Shown: one piece after another, positions 26,893 to 37,248 of the stretch
Numbering within the stretch: the stretch's first letter is position 1
How the letters are laid out: every line of letters begins with the position of its first letter
Source of the DNA: Trichomonas vaginalis G3
Lineage: Eukaryota; Parabasalia; Trichomonadida; Trichomonadidae
NCBI RefSeq assembly: GCF_026262505.1
Contig: NC_067208.1
Coordinates: 20,035,962-20,099,961, forward strand
Direction of reading: 5' to 3'
Length of the DNA: 64,000 nucleotides
Translations under genes and position numbers: made by a program
Notes under the pieces: generated by a model
What the model was told of the DNA's origin: nothing
Seen by the model: only the letters and a program-made list of their open reading frames with translations
Database searches by the model: none

Positions 26893-27897
26893 GGGCCGTT
26901 GTTTTGTGAATATGAAGAAACAGTGCAGACCACTATTATTTTCTATCCGTAAACTCACATGATTTATATACAAAAGTTCGTAATTTTTGAATATATTAGT
27001 ATTTTGAGAATATATTGCTTTTACTAATAAAAAATCAATAAAATACAATATTCATATATATTAAAATACTATCCATCTCATATCAACCCTTAATTGAAGA
27101 TATTCGAAATCAAGAAATTTTCTAGTTCATTCAAATCAAAAACTGAACTGATCATTACAATTTTGATATTATACAGATAATATTTTAATATTTATAAAAG
27201 CTAAATTCCAGTTTTTTTAGGAAATTGGCAATCTACTTTTCAGATTTGGGAAACTTTTGTTTTTCTGGAATCCTTGTCTTATAAGGGACATTTAAATTTT
27301 TTATGCGCGTGGATGGGTTTTGAGATTTTGTATCTTTCATAAAAATGAAAAAGAATGTGATAATTAGTTTCTCCTAATATTGTGATTAGTCATACTGCAA
27401 TCAGAATTTAAAAATTTTTCTCACCGATGTAAATATGTCAATTTTTTCCAAAATTGATTTTGGACGAAAAAAAACCAAGTTTTTTCAAATTAGGTATTTA
27501 TTCAATTTGAGTGCTACCAATAGATCCATCTCATCATGTAGATGATGGATTAGGTATCTGTTCATTCCAAAAGCAAACATATGTGGCTACAAATGCACTT
27601 TTAGGTGCAATCTTAATTGAATGCCCTCTCAAAATTGAATGCCCTCTCAAAATTGAATGCATGAACGTGGAGCCTTAACATAATGGGGATAGTCGAATTC
27701 ATGACATTTGTATATGAAACTTATTGAAGGTAATTTGATGTAATGCAAAGATAGAATTAAGTACAATTATTTAAATGATGGAGAAAAAGTAGGAAATAGA
27801 ATATGTAAACTCACCAACAGAAAGTAACATTTTATAAATAGTATTACATATATAAAAAACAAAGTAATATAAACAAAATAAAAAAATCTATAAAAAA
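26893..27897. other. intergenic host DNA
   Basis: No supported gene. Contains a direct repeat of CTCAAAATTGAATGCC near 27625-27660 and the short dispersed repeat mentioned for 25255-25290. Confidence 0.45.
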
Positions 27898-29316
27898 TTA
27901 AACTTCAGGAAGCAGAGGTGCCCTGCAAATAGGGCAAACCAGCTGTTCCTGCATCCATCTCTCCAAGCACTGGCTGTGAAATGGATGTCCACATGGAGTC
28001 ATCATAGTTGGTTCTCCATCTTCAATGTTGCACATACAAATTGCGCATTCACTGTTCGGAGGAATCGGAATTGATCTGTAATCAAACGATTTCGGACGTA
28101 ATGACTTAGGAAGAATGCATTTTGAACCATATTTATTGACAAAAATCATTAAAGCAACTTGTATAACAATGGCAGCAATAATTACCAATGACAGTCTAGG
28201 GAAATATGTTTCCTTGATGTTATTTTTGTAAATTCCGAAATATGCAATGTGACTTATTCGAATTAAAGAAATTAGAATAATTCCATGGACGGATATGAAG
28301 TCTCTTTCATTATCTTTGATAGATCTGAACAGCTGAGGTATCAATTGTGCTTCAATTAAAAGTATAATCAAAATAGGATGTTTAAACGAGATATCTTTCA
28401 ATCCAGAAATGAGAAGCATCAATATGAATATCCTTGTGAACAACCAACCGCCTTGTCCTCTGAAATTTTCAGGAGTAAACCTTGTTTGAGCCAAAATCGT
28501 CTTCACAGTGAGAGGTATTAATAAAGAGAAGTGGATAAATACGTTGACAGAGTAAACGAACAAGTACAATGAGTTTTGGCTTGGAAAAGTAAGGTAATCA
28601 TTGGGGAAAAAGATGTTGTAAGAGTAATCATAGCACATATTGAAAACAAGTGAATATACTGAAAGTCTCTTTGCTCGTACTTGTGTATCTGCGTGTTGTA
28701 ATATTAATTTGTAACCATAATATTTTAATATCGTGAGAAATGCTGCAAAAACAGCGAAGATTTTGTATTCCATCGCTAGTAATTCGTGTTCCATATACTC
28801 TAATTCGAAAATAATTGGTATTTCGCAAGTTAAACAGCTTCCATTGTAAGAAAATCCAGGATGGAACTTAGTAACCCTGGAAAAATTAGGGGTTCTGTGT
28901 AGACTGATTCCAATCAATGAAGTATTAGGATAGAAAATTGATAAAGACTTGTTAAGATTTGAATTTGCTTCTTTTATATCATTAAAAGGTTCTCCATTTG
29001 AATTGTACAGCGACCTATTTGTAAAAAGTAGCATTTCTGTCATATTGATTTCATTTTTTGAAAAGTAATTAAATAAGTAAATATTATCAGAATTTGGATA
29101 ATTTATGCCATGAAATTCAGCCATTTTACTGAACTTGATGTAAGTACCGTTTTGGAATTGGAATTCTGCTGCAAAGAAGCTTGAATTCTTTAAATGTCCG
29201 CATCCCATTCTTACAACTGCTAAAGAAGCTTCATCTTTGTACTTGTCACACTTCCATCTCCCATTATATATCATTAGACCTAAACGATACATGTTTATTG
29301 CTAGTTTAACATGCAT
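27898..29316 (-). CDS. multi-pass membrane RING-H2 E3 ubiquitin ligase (Tul1/Dsc1-like), 472 aa
   Basis: The C-terminal domain (about residues 423-466) is a RING-H2 finger: CAICMC, then CGHPFHSQCLERW and CPIC, with all eight zinc ligands. Before it lie several hydrophobic helices from about residue 180 to 410 (for example LLIPLTVKTIL, ILMLLISGL, LVIIAAIVIQVALMIF), preceded by a luminal-type N-terminal half with many N-x-S/T sites. This order, a large lumenal part, about seven membrane helices and an end RING, is that of yeast Tul1, fission-yeast Dsc1 and plant FLY proteins, which mark Golgi/endosomal membrane proteins for degradation. It is divergent from 29361 over 44 bp. Assignment to this family is by architecture. 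Confidence 0.75.
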   Translation of the reverse strand: MHVKLAINMYRLGLMIYNGRWKCDKYKDEASLAVVRMGCGHLKNSSFFAAEFQFQNGTYIKFSKMAEFHGINYPNSDNIYLFNYFSKNEINMTEMLLFTNRSLYNSNGEPFNDIKEANSNLNKSLSIFYPNTSLIGISLHRTPNFSRVTKFHPGFSYNGSCLTCEIPIIFELEYMEHELLAMEYKIFAVFAAFLTILKYYGYKLILQHADTQVRAKRLSVYSLVFNMCYDYSYNIFFPNDYLTFPSQNSLYLFVYSVNVFIHFSLLIPLTVKTILAQTRFTPENFRGQGGWLFTRIFILMLLISGLKDISFKHPILIILLIEAQLIPQLFRSIKDNERDFISVHGIILISLIRISHIAYFGIYKNNIKETYFPRLSLVIIAAIVIQVALMIFVNKYGSKCILPKSLRPKSFDYRSIPIPPNSECAICMCNIEDGEPTMMTPCGHPFHSQCLERWMQEQLVCPICRAPLLPEV

Positions 29317-29360
29317 TTTTAAGTTGCAAAAAGAGCGAAAAAAAATTTTGAGATTTTTTT
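29317..29360. promoter_or_regulatory. 44-bp divergent promoter region
   Basis: The start codons of the RING gene and of the 919-aa gene are separated only by this A/T tract. It must contain both transcription starts or overlapping ones, as is common in compact trichomonad genomes. No single motif can be pointed out with confidence. Confidence 0.4.
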
Positions 29361-32120
29361 TTGAATGAAATGCTTGAAAAAATCAATCCAACTGAACTGA
29401 GTAATCTTTCAATTCCATTAGGAATAGCATTCACTCCATCCAAGCAATTCATTTCACCACAATTCGAATTCACTGTTACAAAAATGGTGAAAATTCGAAA
29501 AGAAAATCAGCATTATCTTAAGTTTGATCCAGAAATGACAGTTGAGTACATATTATTTGTTGGAACAACAACAGGAGAAATCCTTACTTTCCTTATTTAC
29601 TCTAAAAATTCGAAATATGAAATCAAATTATTCACAATCATAGATATTTCGAAACATAGAATAAATTCAATCACGGAATCATACGATTACATATGCATAC
29701 AAACGGTTACTTCTCTTTCTAATGACGGATCAATTTCAATAATTTCAGTTTTAGATCAGATTGTATTAGCTCACTATCCAGCACAATACGTATTTAATTC
29801 ATTTGGATTGTGCTGCACATATATTTCAGAGTTTTCTTACTTAGCAATTGAAGATTCATATCGAATTGCATATAGTAAGATAAATAGTGATCAAACATTA
29901 GGAACACTAGGTCCATTTGTCCCAGTCATAACAAATGTACAAGATTCGCATCCATATTTTGTTGTTTACCAGGAAAAAGGCAATTTTTCGATTTTAACAT
30001 ATAATTCGAATCAATTATCAATGGTGTACTATTACACAGCAAGCGGACAGAATAAGAAAACGATTGTATCACCGGAAATCTCGTTTTTTGCGATTTATGA
30101 TGCGAAAAATTGGAAAATTTCAGATGGATTTCAGATTCTTTTCGAGAAAACAGAGGAAAACAATGTAATTGATATTTATTGGGTAACAAACACCATATTC
30201 TGCGTACATACATCAAAAACAACTTATAAATTCAAAATAATTTCAAATGATATTTATAAATTGTTTGAAACTGCGAAGTCTAACAGTAAAATCCAACTCG
30301 AACTGATCGTTGGAAACCGTGTAACTGACTTTCATTACGAATCTTCGAAAGAACCAACAAAATTTTACAAAAATATCAAAATTGAGATGATTTCGGAATT
30401 GGACATTGAATACAATGACTGTTGTTATGATAATGACCTTGCTGTTTATATAAATAATGATAATTCATTGAAATTATATATAAATTCTGAAAAAGTCTCA
30501 GAAGAATCTGTTTCTGGTCATTTCAAAGGAAATGTATTGTCATTGCATATGTGTGAAGACGATATTGTCACAATTGACGATAAATTTAATATAATGAAAA
30601 ATGATCAAAAGATAACGAACATCCAAGATAGCTATCGTATTATAACCGACATAAATATGATGTTGGTCTTTACGAACTCCAACAAAATCATTAATATTAC
30701 TGATAATTTGGTTTATCTACCATTTACAGAGAAAATCAGATGGGTAATCAAACCTAATGATGATAAATTCTTTGCTTTCGTTACTTCGAAGTCGTTTTGT
30801 CTCTTTGATCAAGATCAAATTATTGGATCTCAATCTTTCAGCGTCGAAATCATTGACGCGTTCTTTATTGAGGATTTCCTGATAATTACGCTCATAAATG
30901 GCGACTGTTTGGCCATAAATAGGGACTGTGAAATTGTTTCGAAACAATATAACTATAAAGAACTGAAAAGATCCAAAATAAGGAACGGAATGAGATTTAT
31001 TGAGTTCCCAGGATTATCAACAGTTGCAACAATCATGGATTCGAAGACTTTTGATGCAAAATTTTACAAAAAATATGAAAAATTTTTAGTTTTATATGGA
31101 GCAAAGTGCAAAATCACCATTCCTATGCTTGAGAACTTCGATATCTACAACTTTACTCCACTTGTATCTACACAACATTATGTTTTGTCTCTTATTAATA
31201 AGCAAGAATTCAAAACTACTCCTTCTCTTTTCTATCTTGCAGTATTTGCTAGTACTGCTGACAAGAAAGTCAGTAACATAATATTCTCCTCACTTCCAAC
31301 CATTTTCCAGCACTTAGAACCCGAATTTGTTTTTGATCAAATAGAAAACATCAGGAAAACATATTGCAACCAGGACACACTGATCACATTCTTTTTCAAC
31401 TTCATATATGTATTCCCCAAATCAGTGAAACTCGTTCCAGATATCTATAAAGAGTTGATTTACAAAAATTGTCTTTCAGATTTACAAAAACTATCCAAGA
31501 TTTCCATTTGTTTCGATCACATCGACTCTATTATTAACACGCACGAGTTCCTTGTCGCTGTACAAAACGCTTTTCATGAAAAATCTTTTCCATTTATGAA
31601 AATTGTGAGAGATCACTATGTAAAGATGTGTTTTAAGCTGAAAGATGGTGTTAAATGCTTGTTTTCGTTCATAAAGTTCCTCGAAAACGATGACAGCCAC
31701 TTGATTGTTGAAGTTTTGTTTTCAATTTGTTCGCAAAAAGAGAAAAACTACAAAGAAGTCATCAAAACATTGTCAGACCAGTTTCCTTTCATGTGTTTCT
31801 ACAATGATTCTGTATTCATTGCAGAGAAAAATGGAAAAATCACACAGATATTGATAACTCCAGCGAAAAGGATTTATTTGGAAACAAATTTTGTCACAAA
31901 CATGATTTCTATCAACAGCCAGGGATCATGGCTTCTTGTTGCAAATCCAAGCGCTGCGATGTTCATTCCTCTGCAGGAACCAATGAAAACTTCAATCGGA
32001 ATATCTCAGTTTGAGATTTCTGGAAACGAAGAAATTCCTTTCTCTGCTTCTTGGGACAAAGACTCAGTGAAAGTCTTGTCTTCAAGAGGCAAAATTACTT
32101 CTCTTTCTATTCCTAAATAG
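29361..32120 (+). CDS. large protein, probable beta-propeller (WD40-like) with helical C-terminal part, 919 aa
   Basis: No family is recognised with certainty. The first 500 residues are made of short beta-prone stretches with propeller-like signatures (ILFVGTTTGEILTFLIY near 65-80, DIVTIDDKFNIMKND, FLIITLINGDCLAINRDCEI), and residues about 650-820 are helical, resembling the solenoids of vesicle-trafficking or WDR11-type proteins. The end returns to a propeller-like segment (GSWLLVANPSAAMF). It is divergent from the RING gene and fully open. Confidence 0.55.
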   Translation: MNEMLEKINPTELSNLSIPLGIAFTPSKQFISPQFEFTVTKMVKIRKENQHYLKFDPEMTVEYILFVGTTTGEILTFLIYSKNSKYEIKLFTIIDISKHRINSITESYDYICIQTVTSLSNDGSISIISVLDQIVLAHYPAQYVFNSFGLCCTYISEFSYLAIEDSYRIAYSKINSDQTLGTLGPFVPVITNVQDSHPYFVVYQEKGNFSILTYNSNQLSMVYYYTASGQNKKTIVSPEISFFAIYDAKNWKISDGFQILFEKTEENNVIDIYWVTNTIFCVHTSKTTYKFKIISNDIYKLFETAKSNSKIQLELIVGNRVTDFHYESSKEPTKFYKNIKIEMISELDIEYNDCCYDNDLAVYINNDNSLKLYINSEKVSEESVSGHFKGNVLSLHMCEDDIVTIDDKFNIMKNDQKITNIQDSYRIITDINMMLVFTNSNKIINITDNLVYLPFTEKIRWVIKPNDDKFFAFVTSKSFCLFDQDQIIGSQSFSVEIIDAFFIEDFLIITLINGDCLAINRDCEIVSKQYNYKELKRSKIRNGMRFIEFPGLSTVATIMDSKTFDAKFYKKYEKFLVLYGAKCKITIPMLENFDIYNFTPLVSTQHYVLSLINKQEFKTTPSLFYLAVFASTADKKVSNIIFSSLPTIFQHLEPEFVFDQIENIRKTYCNQDTLITFFFNFIYVFPKSVKLVPDIYKELIYKNCLSDLQKLSKISICFDHIDSIINTHEFLVAVQNAFHEKSFPFMKIVRDHYVKMCFKLKDGVKCLFSFIKFLENDDSHLIVEVLFSICSQKEKNYKEVIKTLSDQFPFMCFYNDSVFIAEKNGKITQILITPAKRIYLETNFVTNMISINSQGSWLLVANPSAAMFIPLQEPMKTSIGISQFEISGNEEIPFSASWDKDSVKVLSSRGKITSLSIPK

Positions 32121-33153
32121 TTTATTTGTTTATTTATTATATATTAGATTATGCAAAATTTATTTTGAAACCTTCAATTTTTTGGATCTGGAATTTATAC
32201 ATTGAGATGATATCATTGCAACATGGCGATTTTTGATACCTTCACTCTTGGTATATTTTAGCATTCTATGCTTAAAAATACTTAAAAATTAAGTTATTCG
32301 CTTCAATCTTCAATTTTTTGAGCATCTAATTTTCCTTACAATTTCCTCCTGATTAATTCCATAGGGGCGTAAGTTGTTGAAAGTAATTACTTGAATTCAC
32401 CAATATTGAATCTATATTATCACTTTTTAAACTCTGTATTTCAAATATTTTTAAGGGTGCACTTACCACTTTCTGACATTCTCTCAATTTTTTTGGCATT
32501 CTAGCTTTTTATCCAAATTTTCAAAGGAAAAAAAGTTAATAAATTTGTTCGTGAAAAAGTTATTTTAAATCACTATCCAGTGCACCATTAATTTTTCGTT
32601 TTTTTTATTATGCAAAACGAATGGATCTATTCAACATCTAGTGGAACTTACCTTGTGACAAAAATTGAGGGAAAAAGTCACGCGAAAAATGGTAATATTC
32701 GATATTAATGAGTGGAGGTCTTACAGTTAATATCGAATAATTAGCGCAAAATATTACAACATATATCGATCAAAGAAAAATTAAGAAAATAAGATGTAAT
32801 TAGTAACAATTTTGATTAACTATCCAAAACTTAAGAGCCATGATTACGAACATACCAAACAAGTAATTTTAAATTAGTTATAATCAAAATCAGATCATCT
32901 GAAACATCTAAAGCTGATTTAACTAATGCATCATCGTTAGATTCCAATTTAACGTTAACAAAAATATATTTGTACAAATTTTATTTATATACGAGCGTTG
33001 CTTATTGTAATATTTATAATATATCTAAGTAAACTTAATGCCAACATGTTATTTGGTTTTTCCAAATTTTTTAAATGAAATTAAAAAATATACTCGAGTG
33101 CTTTTTAACTTTCATTTGTTTAAAGTAAAAAAATATAACGACTTTTCATATTT
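32121..33153. other. intergenic host DNA with a 66-bp copy of the ankyrin gene start
   Basis: AT-rich; the only notable feature is the duplicated gene start at 32709-32774. Confidence 0.5.
32709..32774 (+). pseudogene. 66-bp duplicate of the 5' end of the ankyrin-repeat gene
   Basis: ATGAGTGGAGGTCTTACAGT and the following sequence match 33154-33219 with one difference (C to A), which makes an in-frame stop. After 66 bp the match ends abruptly. It is a truncated copy, 445 bp upstream of the original. Confidence 0.8.
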
Positions 33154-33299
33154 ATGAGTGGAGGTCTTACAGTTAATATCGAATACTTAGCGCAAAATAT
33201 TACAACATATATCGATCAAGATAACATTTTTGATATATTTGATCGAGAAGATATCGCAAAAGCATTAAGGAAAACCTCACTTAATTCAAATGATTACAT
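33154..33299 (+). pseudogene. host ankyrin-repeat protein gene, 5' part (interrupted by Polinton B)
   Basis: Encodes the head typical of the large trichomonad ankyrin family (NITTYIDQDNIFDIFDREDI...). The gene stops being host sequence at the target duplication TTACAT (33294-33299), where Polinton B begins; the open frame that continues to 33366 is element sequence. The rest of the gene resumes at 58894. The host frame is kept on both sides of the insertion, so the break is recent. A further transposon lies near its 3' end (60146-61201). Confidence 0.8.
33294..33299. repeat. 6-bp target-site duplication TTACAT, left copy
   Basis: TTACAT directly before the AGTAGTAGAAG end of Polinton B; the right copy is 58894-58899. 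Polinton integrases are known to make 5-6 bp duplications. Confidence 0.9.
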
Positions 33300-33602
33300 A
33301 GTAGTAGAAGATGACGGGGTGTGTGACTTTTTTTGTAATCGTAAGAATTCTCACATAATTGAATGATTTTTGAACATACTTCCGAATAGCAGATTTTAAA
33401 AATTTATGAATAATTTATAAAAAGTTTTTATTCCTACAATTCCTATATTACCATTAATAAAAAGAATATATTTTATAATAGTTTCATTTCGAACATGTTA
33501 AAATTTATCTGCATTTCGAAAAATTTTATTATAAATGATAATATAATTTATTAAATTAATATATAACTTATGGGGATATTTAAATTCTAAATCGGTAGAA
33601 AG
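33300..33602 (+). repeat. left terminal inverted repeat of Polinton B (303 bp)
   Basis: Begins AGTAGTAGAAG and ends CGGTAGAAAG. Reverse complement of 58591-58893 with no difference seen by eye. Confidence 0.92.
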
Positions 33603-33719
33603 TTTATATTATAAAGGTAAACATAATATTAAACCCATTGCTTTTGCATTTGATAATAAATTAATTGAAAATGCAAAAATTTGGGAATTAATTCCAGATA
33701 TTGAATATATAACGAATAT
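33603..33719 (+). pseudogene. Polinton B terminal gene, left portion (unknown function)
   Basis: Protein-like sequence (KPIAFAFDNKLIENAKIWEL) between the terminal repeat and the nested fold-back element. Sequence of the same character continues after that element (36993-37248), so the fold-back inserted into a gene of B. No family recognised. Confidence 0.45.
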
Positions 33720-34950
33720 TGTTGTAAACAGAAATTCATCAAAAGTGACACCTCAGAAAAGCTAAAATATTAAATTTTTGGAACTTTTGATAGAGCACGT
33801 TTTTAAATATTAATTAAAGTAAATGTATATTTTGTAAAGATTCTTTTTAATAAAAAAATAAAATTTTGAAGAAGAACACAAAATCTTCTGAAAAATAATA
33901 TCACATAAACTCATATTATTTTCTAATATATAACTATTTTCTATAAAAATCAAATTCAATGATCTTAAAAGCGAAGGATAAACCTCAAAATTTACGAATA
34001 TAATGAGTGGGAATATAATGTTTATCTATCATAAAACCATATGAAATATTAATTTTTGCTTTACGCCTAATTTTTGACGACAATTAGCAAAAAATGTTAA
34101 ATGTTAACACTCAGTCCATTTGAATATGAAAAATAAAATTGACTTTGATTAAATGTTTTTATTTATCATGCAATTCTTCTTGCGACCAAAGATTTGAATA
34201 AAAGTTCAAAAAATAAGATAGCTTAAAAAATAATATACGGTAGTGTTTACTAATAGATGAATAGTATATAAATTCTATTAAAATGGATTTGATCCAAAAA
34301 ATATAAAACCAAAAATAATTGTTATAATTTAAATGAAGAAGTAATTTAAAACGATTTTATTTATGATCAAATTTTATATATTTTTTTGGATCAAATCCAT
34401 TTTAATAGAATTTATATACTATTCATCTATTAGTAAACACTACCGTATATTATTTTTTAAGCTATCTTATTTTTTGAACTTTTATTCAAATCTTTGGTCG
34501 CAAGAAGAATTGCATGATAAATAAAAACATTTAATCAAAGTCAATTTTATTTTTCATATTCAAATGGACTGAGTGTTAACATTTAACATTTTTTGCTAAT
34601 TGTCGTCAAAAATTAGGCGTAAAGCAAAAATTGATATTTCATATAAGGGTTTCGTTTTGCGAAAAAAACGTACAATACGCAATTTCGCTAAAAAACATTT
34701 AGCTAGCAATTTCGACCTTTGACTCCACTCAAGACGTCACTTTTTTAATTTTGCGGTATCATATTTTTGGAAAATCTTTATGAATATTATATAAAAAGTC
34801 TCTTTAATATCTATATTTCATATTTTTATCGATTTTTAAAGTTTTTGCGAAAAGTATTCAATTATTTTTGCTATTTGGTCGGGTAAATGTCAGATTTGCG
34901 ACATTTTCTGATATGATATTCAGATTCTACGTTGATAATAATGCTTATAG

Positions 34951-35898
34951 TGTTGCATGCTAAGATCAGTCATAATGTAAACCTCTCAATTTTATTGTCG
35001 TGGGAAGTATCTCAATTCCTTCAAAAAAATTGAAAAACTATTTAATTTTAAAAATATAATACTTTTAATTAGTTAATTAATTGGAGATATTTTTAAAAAT
35101 CACTTTTGATAATACTTTTGAGAACTTTAATTAAAAAAATATATTCAAAAATATCCAGGATATCAAGAGGGAATTGTTCCTTATGAGGTATATAGTTATG
35201 ATGTATACCTCATAAGGAACAATTCCCTCCTTAAAACGAGAAAACTTGTTCGAAATTGTTTATCATTTCGAACAAGTTTTCTCGTTTTTAATAAGAAACT
35301 AAAGGCTATGAGGCACTGATTATATATTAGTGCCTCACAGCCTTTAGTTTCTAATAGATAGCTGGGAAACTTTCTCCAAATGATAAGTTATTCAGAGAAA
35401 GTTTCCCAGCTATCAAGAGGGAATTGTTCCTTATGAGGTATATAGTTATGATGTATACCTCATAAGGAACAATTCCCTCCTTAAAATCGTAGACATTTTT
35501 ATACTTATTAATCAACCATTCAAAATCATATTCCTCTGAAAAGTTATTTTATTAAAATTTAGAATTTTAATAAATATAGAGTTTGAATTTCATACAATAC
35601 CTATATATTTTCAATAATGGAATTTGAAAACCATTCTCAAAAGTTCTCAGAAAACCTTTTTTTCATTAATTTTAAGAAATCTGAGTATTAAATTAAGTGA
35701 TAAATTCGTTTGACACTACTTTAATTTTTAAATTCAAAAAATTATATGTGCTTCTTAAAATGACTCAAAAAAATTTTATTATAAAATAATATATAATATT
35801 AAAAATCCCACAACATTTTTTTTACTTTACATAATCGTACTTCCTCGATGATTAATTTCCACTCAATTTCTATCGTTGACCGAACTTAGCATGCAACA
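34951..35898. mobile_element. transposon F, 948 bp (TGTTGCATGCTAAG ends, 4-bp duplication ATAG), nested in E1
   Basis: Inverted ends TGTTGCATGCTAAG flanked by ATAG at 34947-34950 and 35899-35902. Transposon E copy 2 has the uninterrupted site (GGGTTCTATAAGC near 60889-60901), which proves the insertion and its duplication length. TGTTG ends with a 4-bp duplication are shared with element D, so F and D may use the same transposase. No coding capacity; the centre is the hairpin array 35161-35486. Confidence 0.88.
35161..35486. repeat. array of five hairpins, first and last identical
   Basis: H1 35167-35229 (26-bp stem, 11-nt loop), H2 35233-35288 (24-bp stem, 8-nt loop), H3 35292-35354 (26-bp stem with one or two mismatches, 11-nt loop), H4 35357-35414 (20-bp stem, 18-nt loop), H5 35417-35479 identical to H1 at an offset of 250 bp. 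They follow each other with 2-3 bases between. Sequences of H1-H4 are unrelated to each other. The sizes resemble short RNA precursors, but the palindromes could also be DNA cruciforms. Confidence 0.85.
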
Positions 35899-36125
35899 AT
35901 AGAACCCTCTTGCTATTGTGTCAAAATTGCGAAACCGATAGCAAAAATATCTCGCAATATCAAAATTGAGATATTGAGTGAATTATGCATTATAGAGATT
36001 AAAAATCTGATTTGTGAAAACATCTCATCAGTTTCTAGCTAATTCAAAAATCTTTACTATCTTATTCGATTAAAATGAAAAGGGAATAGTTTCATTATAC
36101 TTTAAATGACAGCCTTATAATATAA

Positions 36126-36323
36126 TCATAGTTTTCGCTCAATATGCAGCATTTTTTTTTCGAAATCTATGGTCAATATCCTAAATACTGATCGCTTTGC
36201 ATTCATATCTCTTACATTTTCTATACCCACATCACTATTCATTGCTATTCCTATCTTTTTCATTTTTGTTTGTTTCTCATAATTTCTCAAAAAACATGAT
36301 AACTTGATATTTGTAAATATCAT
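36126..36323 (-). CDS. small conserved frame inside transposon E, 65 aa
   Basis: MIFTNIKLSCFLRNYEKQTK... also occurs in E copy 2 (60474-60701) with one substitution in the shared part before the frames diverge at the end. It may be a decayed transposase piece or chance. No motif recognised. Confidence 0.2.
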   Translation of the reverse strand: MIFTNIKLSCFLRNYEKQTKMKKIGIAMNSDVGIENVRDMNAKRSVFRILTIDFEKKMLHIERKL

Positions 36324-36992
36324 ACTTTATAACGTAAATAAGAACTTGACCTATTAAGAAAAGCAGTAATGAAAAGAAAATCTGAAATTCATAAAAATTA
36401 CAAGTTTCTGATGACAATTAGCTTAATTAAACCAGGTACAAGATTATATAATTGTATTTTCTATCCAATTATCCATATAATATCTTATCCAGAAAAAATA
36501 ACTTGATCAATACCAAATGATTTTTTAACTAGTAAATAAAGTATTTTCTTTACACACACATTGTATATCATAGTTTTTTTTTTTGGTTTCGCAAAACATC
36601 CAAAAACAAATATGCTATAAAAGTGACAATTTTAGCAAAACGAAACCCTTATTTCATATGGTTTTATGATAGATAAGCATTATATTCCCACTCATTATAT
36701 TCGTAAATTTTGAGGTTTATCCTTCGCTTTTAAGATCATTGAATTTGATTTTTATATAAAATAGTTATATATTAGAAAATAATATGAGTTTATGTGATAT
36801 TATTTTTCAGAAGATTTCATTCTATATGCCTATGAAAAGTACTCTCAAAACTAACTTTTCCCTAATTATAATTAAATCTAGAATATTGTATTATGCTTAG
36901 TATTATTTCATTTTTCTCATTCAATTTAGAATTTACAAATGTCAAAAAATTGAGAGCTGTCACTTTTGATGAATTTCTGTTTATTACAATAT

Positions 36993-37248
36993 AACTAATA
37001 AATGGTTCAAACGAATTCCAACCACAAAAGTTCTTTGTAAATTAATGATCAAAACCGAGGCCAAAGAATTTCATGAATTTACATATCATCCAAATAAAGT
37101 TTCAGAACTAGAAAATGAAAAACTTCAGAAAAAATTAAACGATAGACTTTCAAATGATCGTATTGAAAAAATAAATAAACTAGCAGAAGTTGCATTTAAT
37201 AATGAAATATTTGATGAATATAACCTTGAACTCAGTGATGGGCTTTAA
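36993..37248 (+). pseudogene. Polinton B terminal gene, right portion (unknown function)
   Basis: Frame 37045-37248 (67 aa, charged and helical) plus upstream protein-like sequence, continuing the gene interrupted by transposon D. It converges with 37245-37625. Confidence 0.4.

Larger units (their letters stand above)
34644..36651. mobile_element. transposon E, copy 1 (TAAGGGTTTCG ends, 7-bp duplication TTTCATA)
   Basis: Ends TAAGGGTTTCGTTTTGC and the inverse, flanked by TTTCATA (34637-34643 and 36652-36658). Subtracting the nested element F and its 4-bp duplication leaves 1,056 bp, exactly the length of copy 2 at 60146-61201, which lies in the opposite orientation. A 9-bp duplication ATTTCATAT would also fit here but not at copy 2. 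No transposase; one small frame (36126-36323, minus) is conserved between the copies. Confidence 0.85.
33720..36988. mobile_element. fold-back DNA transposon D (TGTTG ends, 4-bp duplication ATAT) containing further transposons
   Basis: Ends TGTTGTAAACAGAAATTCAT and its inverted partner (ends ...ATTACA), flanked by ATAT at 33716-33719 and 36989-36992. Without its own passenger it is about 1.25 kb and is one long inverted repeat with a short centre near 34310-34385. TGTNR ends with 4-bp duplications are a known mark of Ginger-type cut-and-paste elements; no transposase is present, so the superfamily call is tentative. It carries transposon E1 in its right arm. Confidence 0.75.

Noticed and set aside
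27898-29316. Possibility that the RING protein is viral
   Set aside because: It lies between host genes, shows a cellular Tul1-like layout and has none of the element leaders or repeats nearby.
33154-33366. A complete 70-aa protein
   Set aside because: The last part of the frame is the terminal repeat of Polinton B; only the part to 33299 is host coding sequence.
36126-36323. Transposase of transposon E
   Set aside because: Only 65 codons, with no catalytic motif; kept as a low-confidence frame only.
34637-36658. 9-bp target duplication (Mutator type) for transposon E
   Set aside because: ATTTCATAT fits copy 1 but copy 2 would need a mismatch; 7 bp fits both copies exactly.
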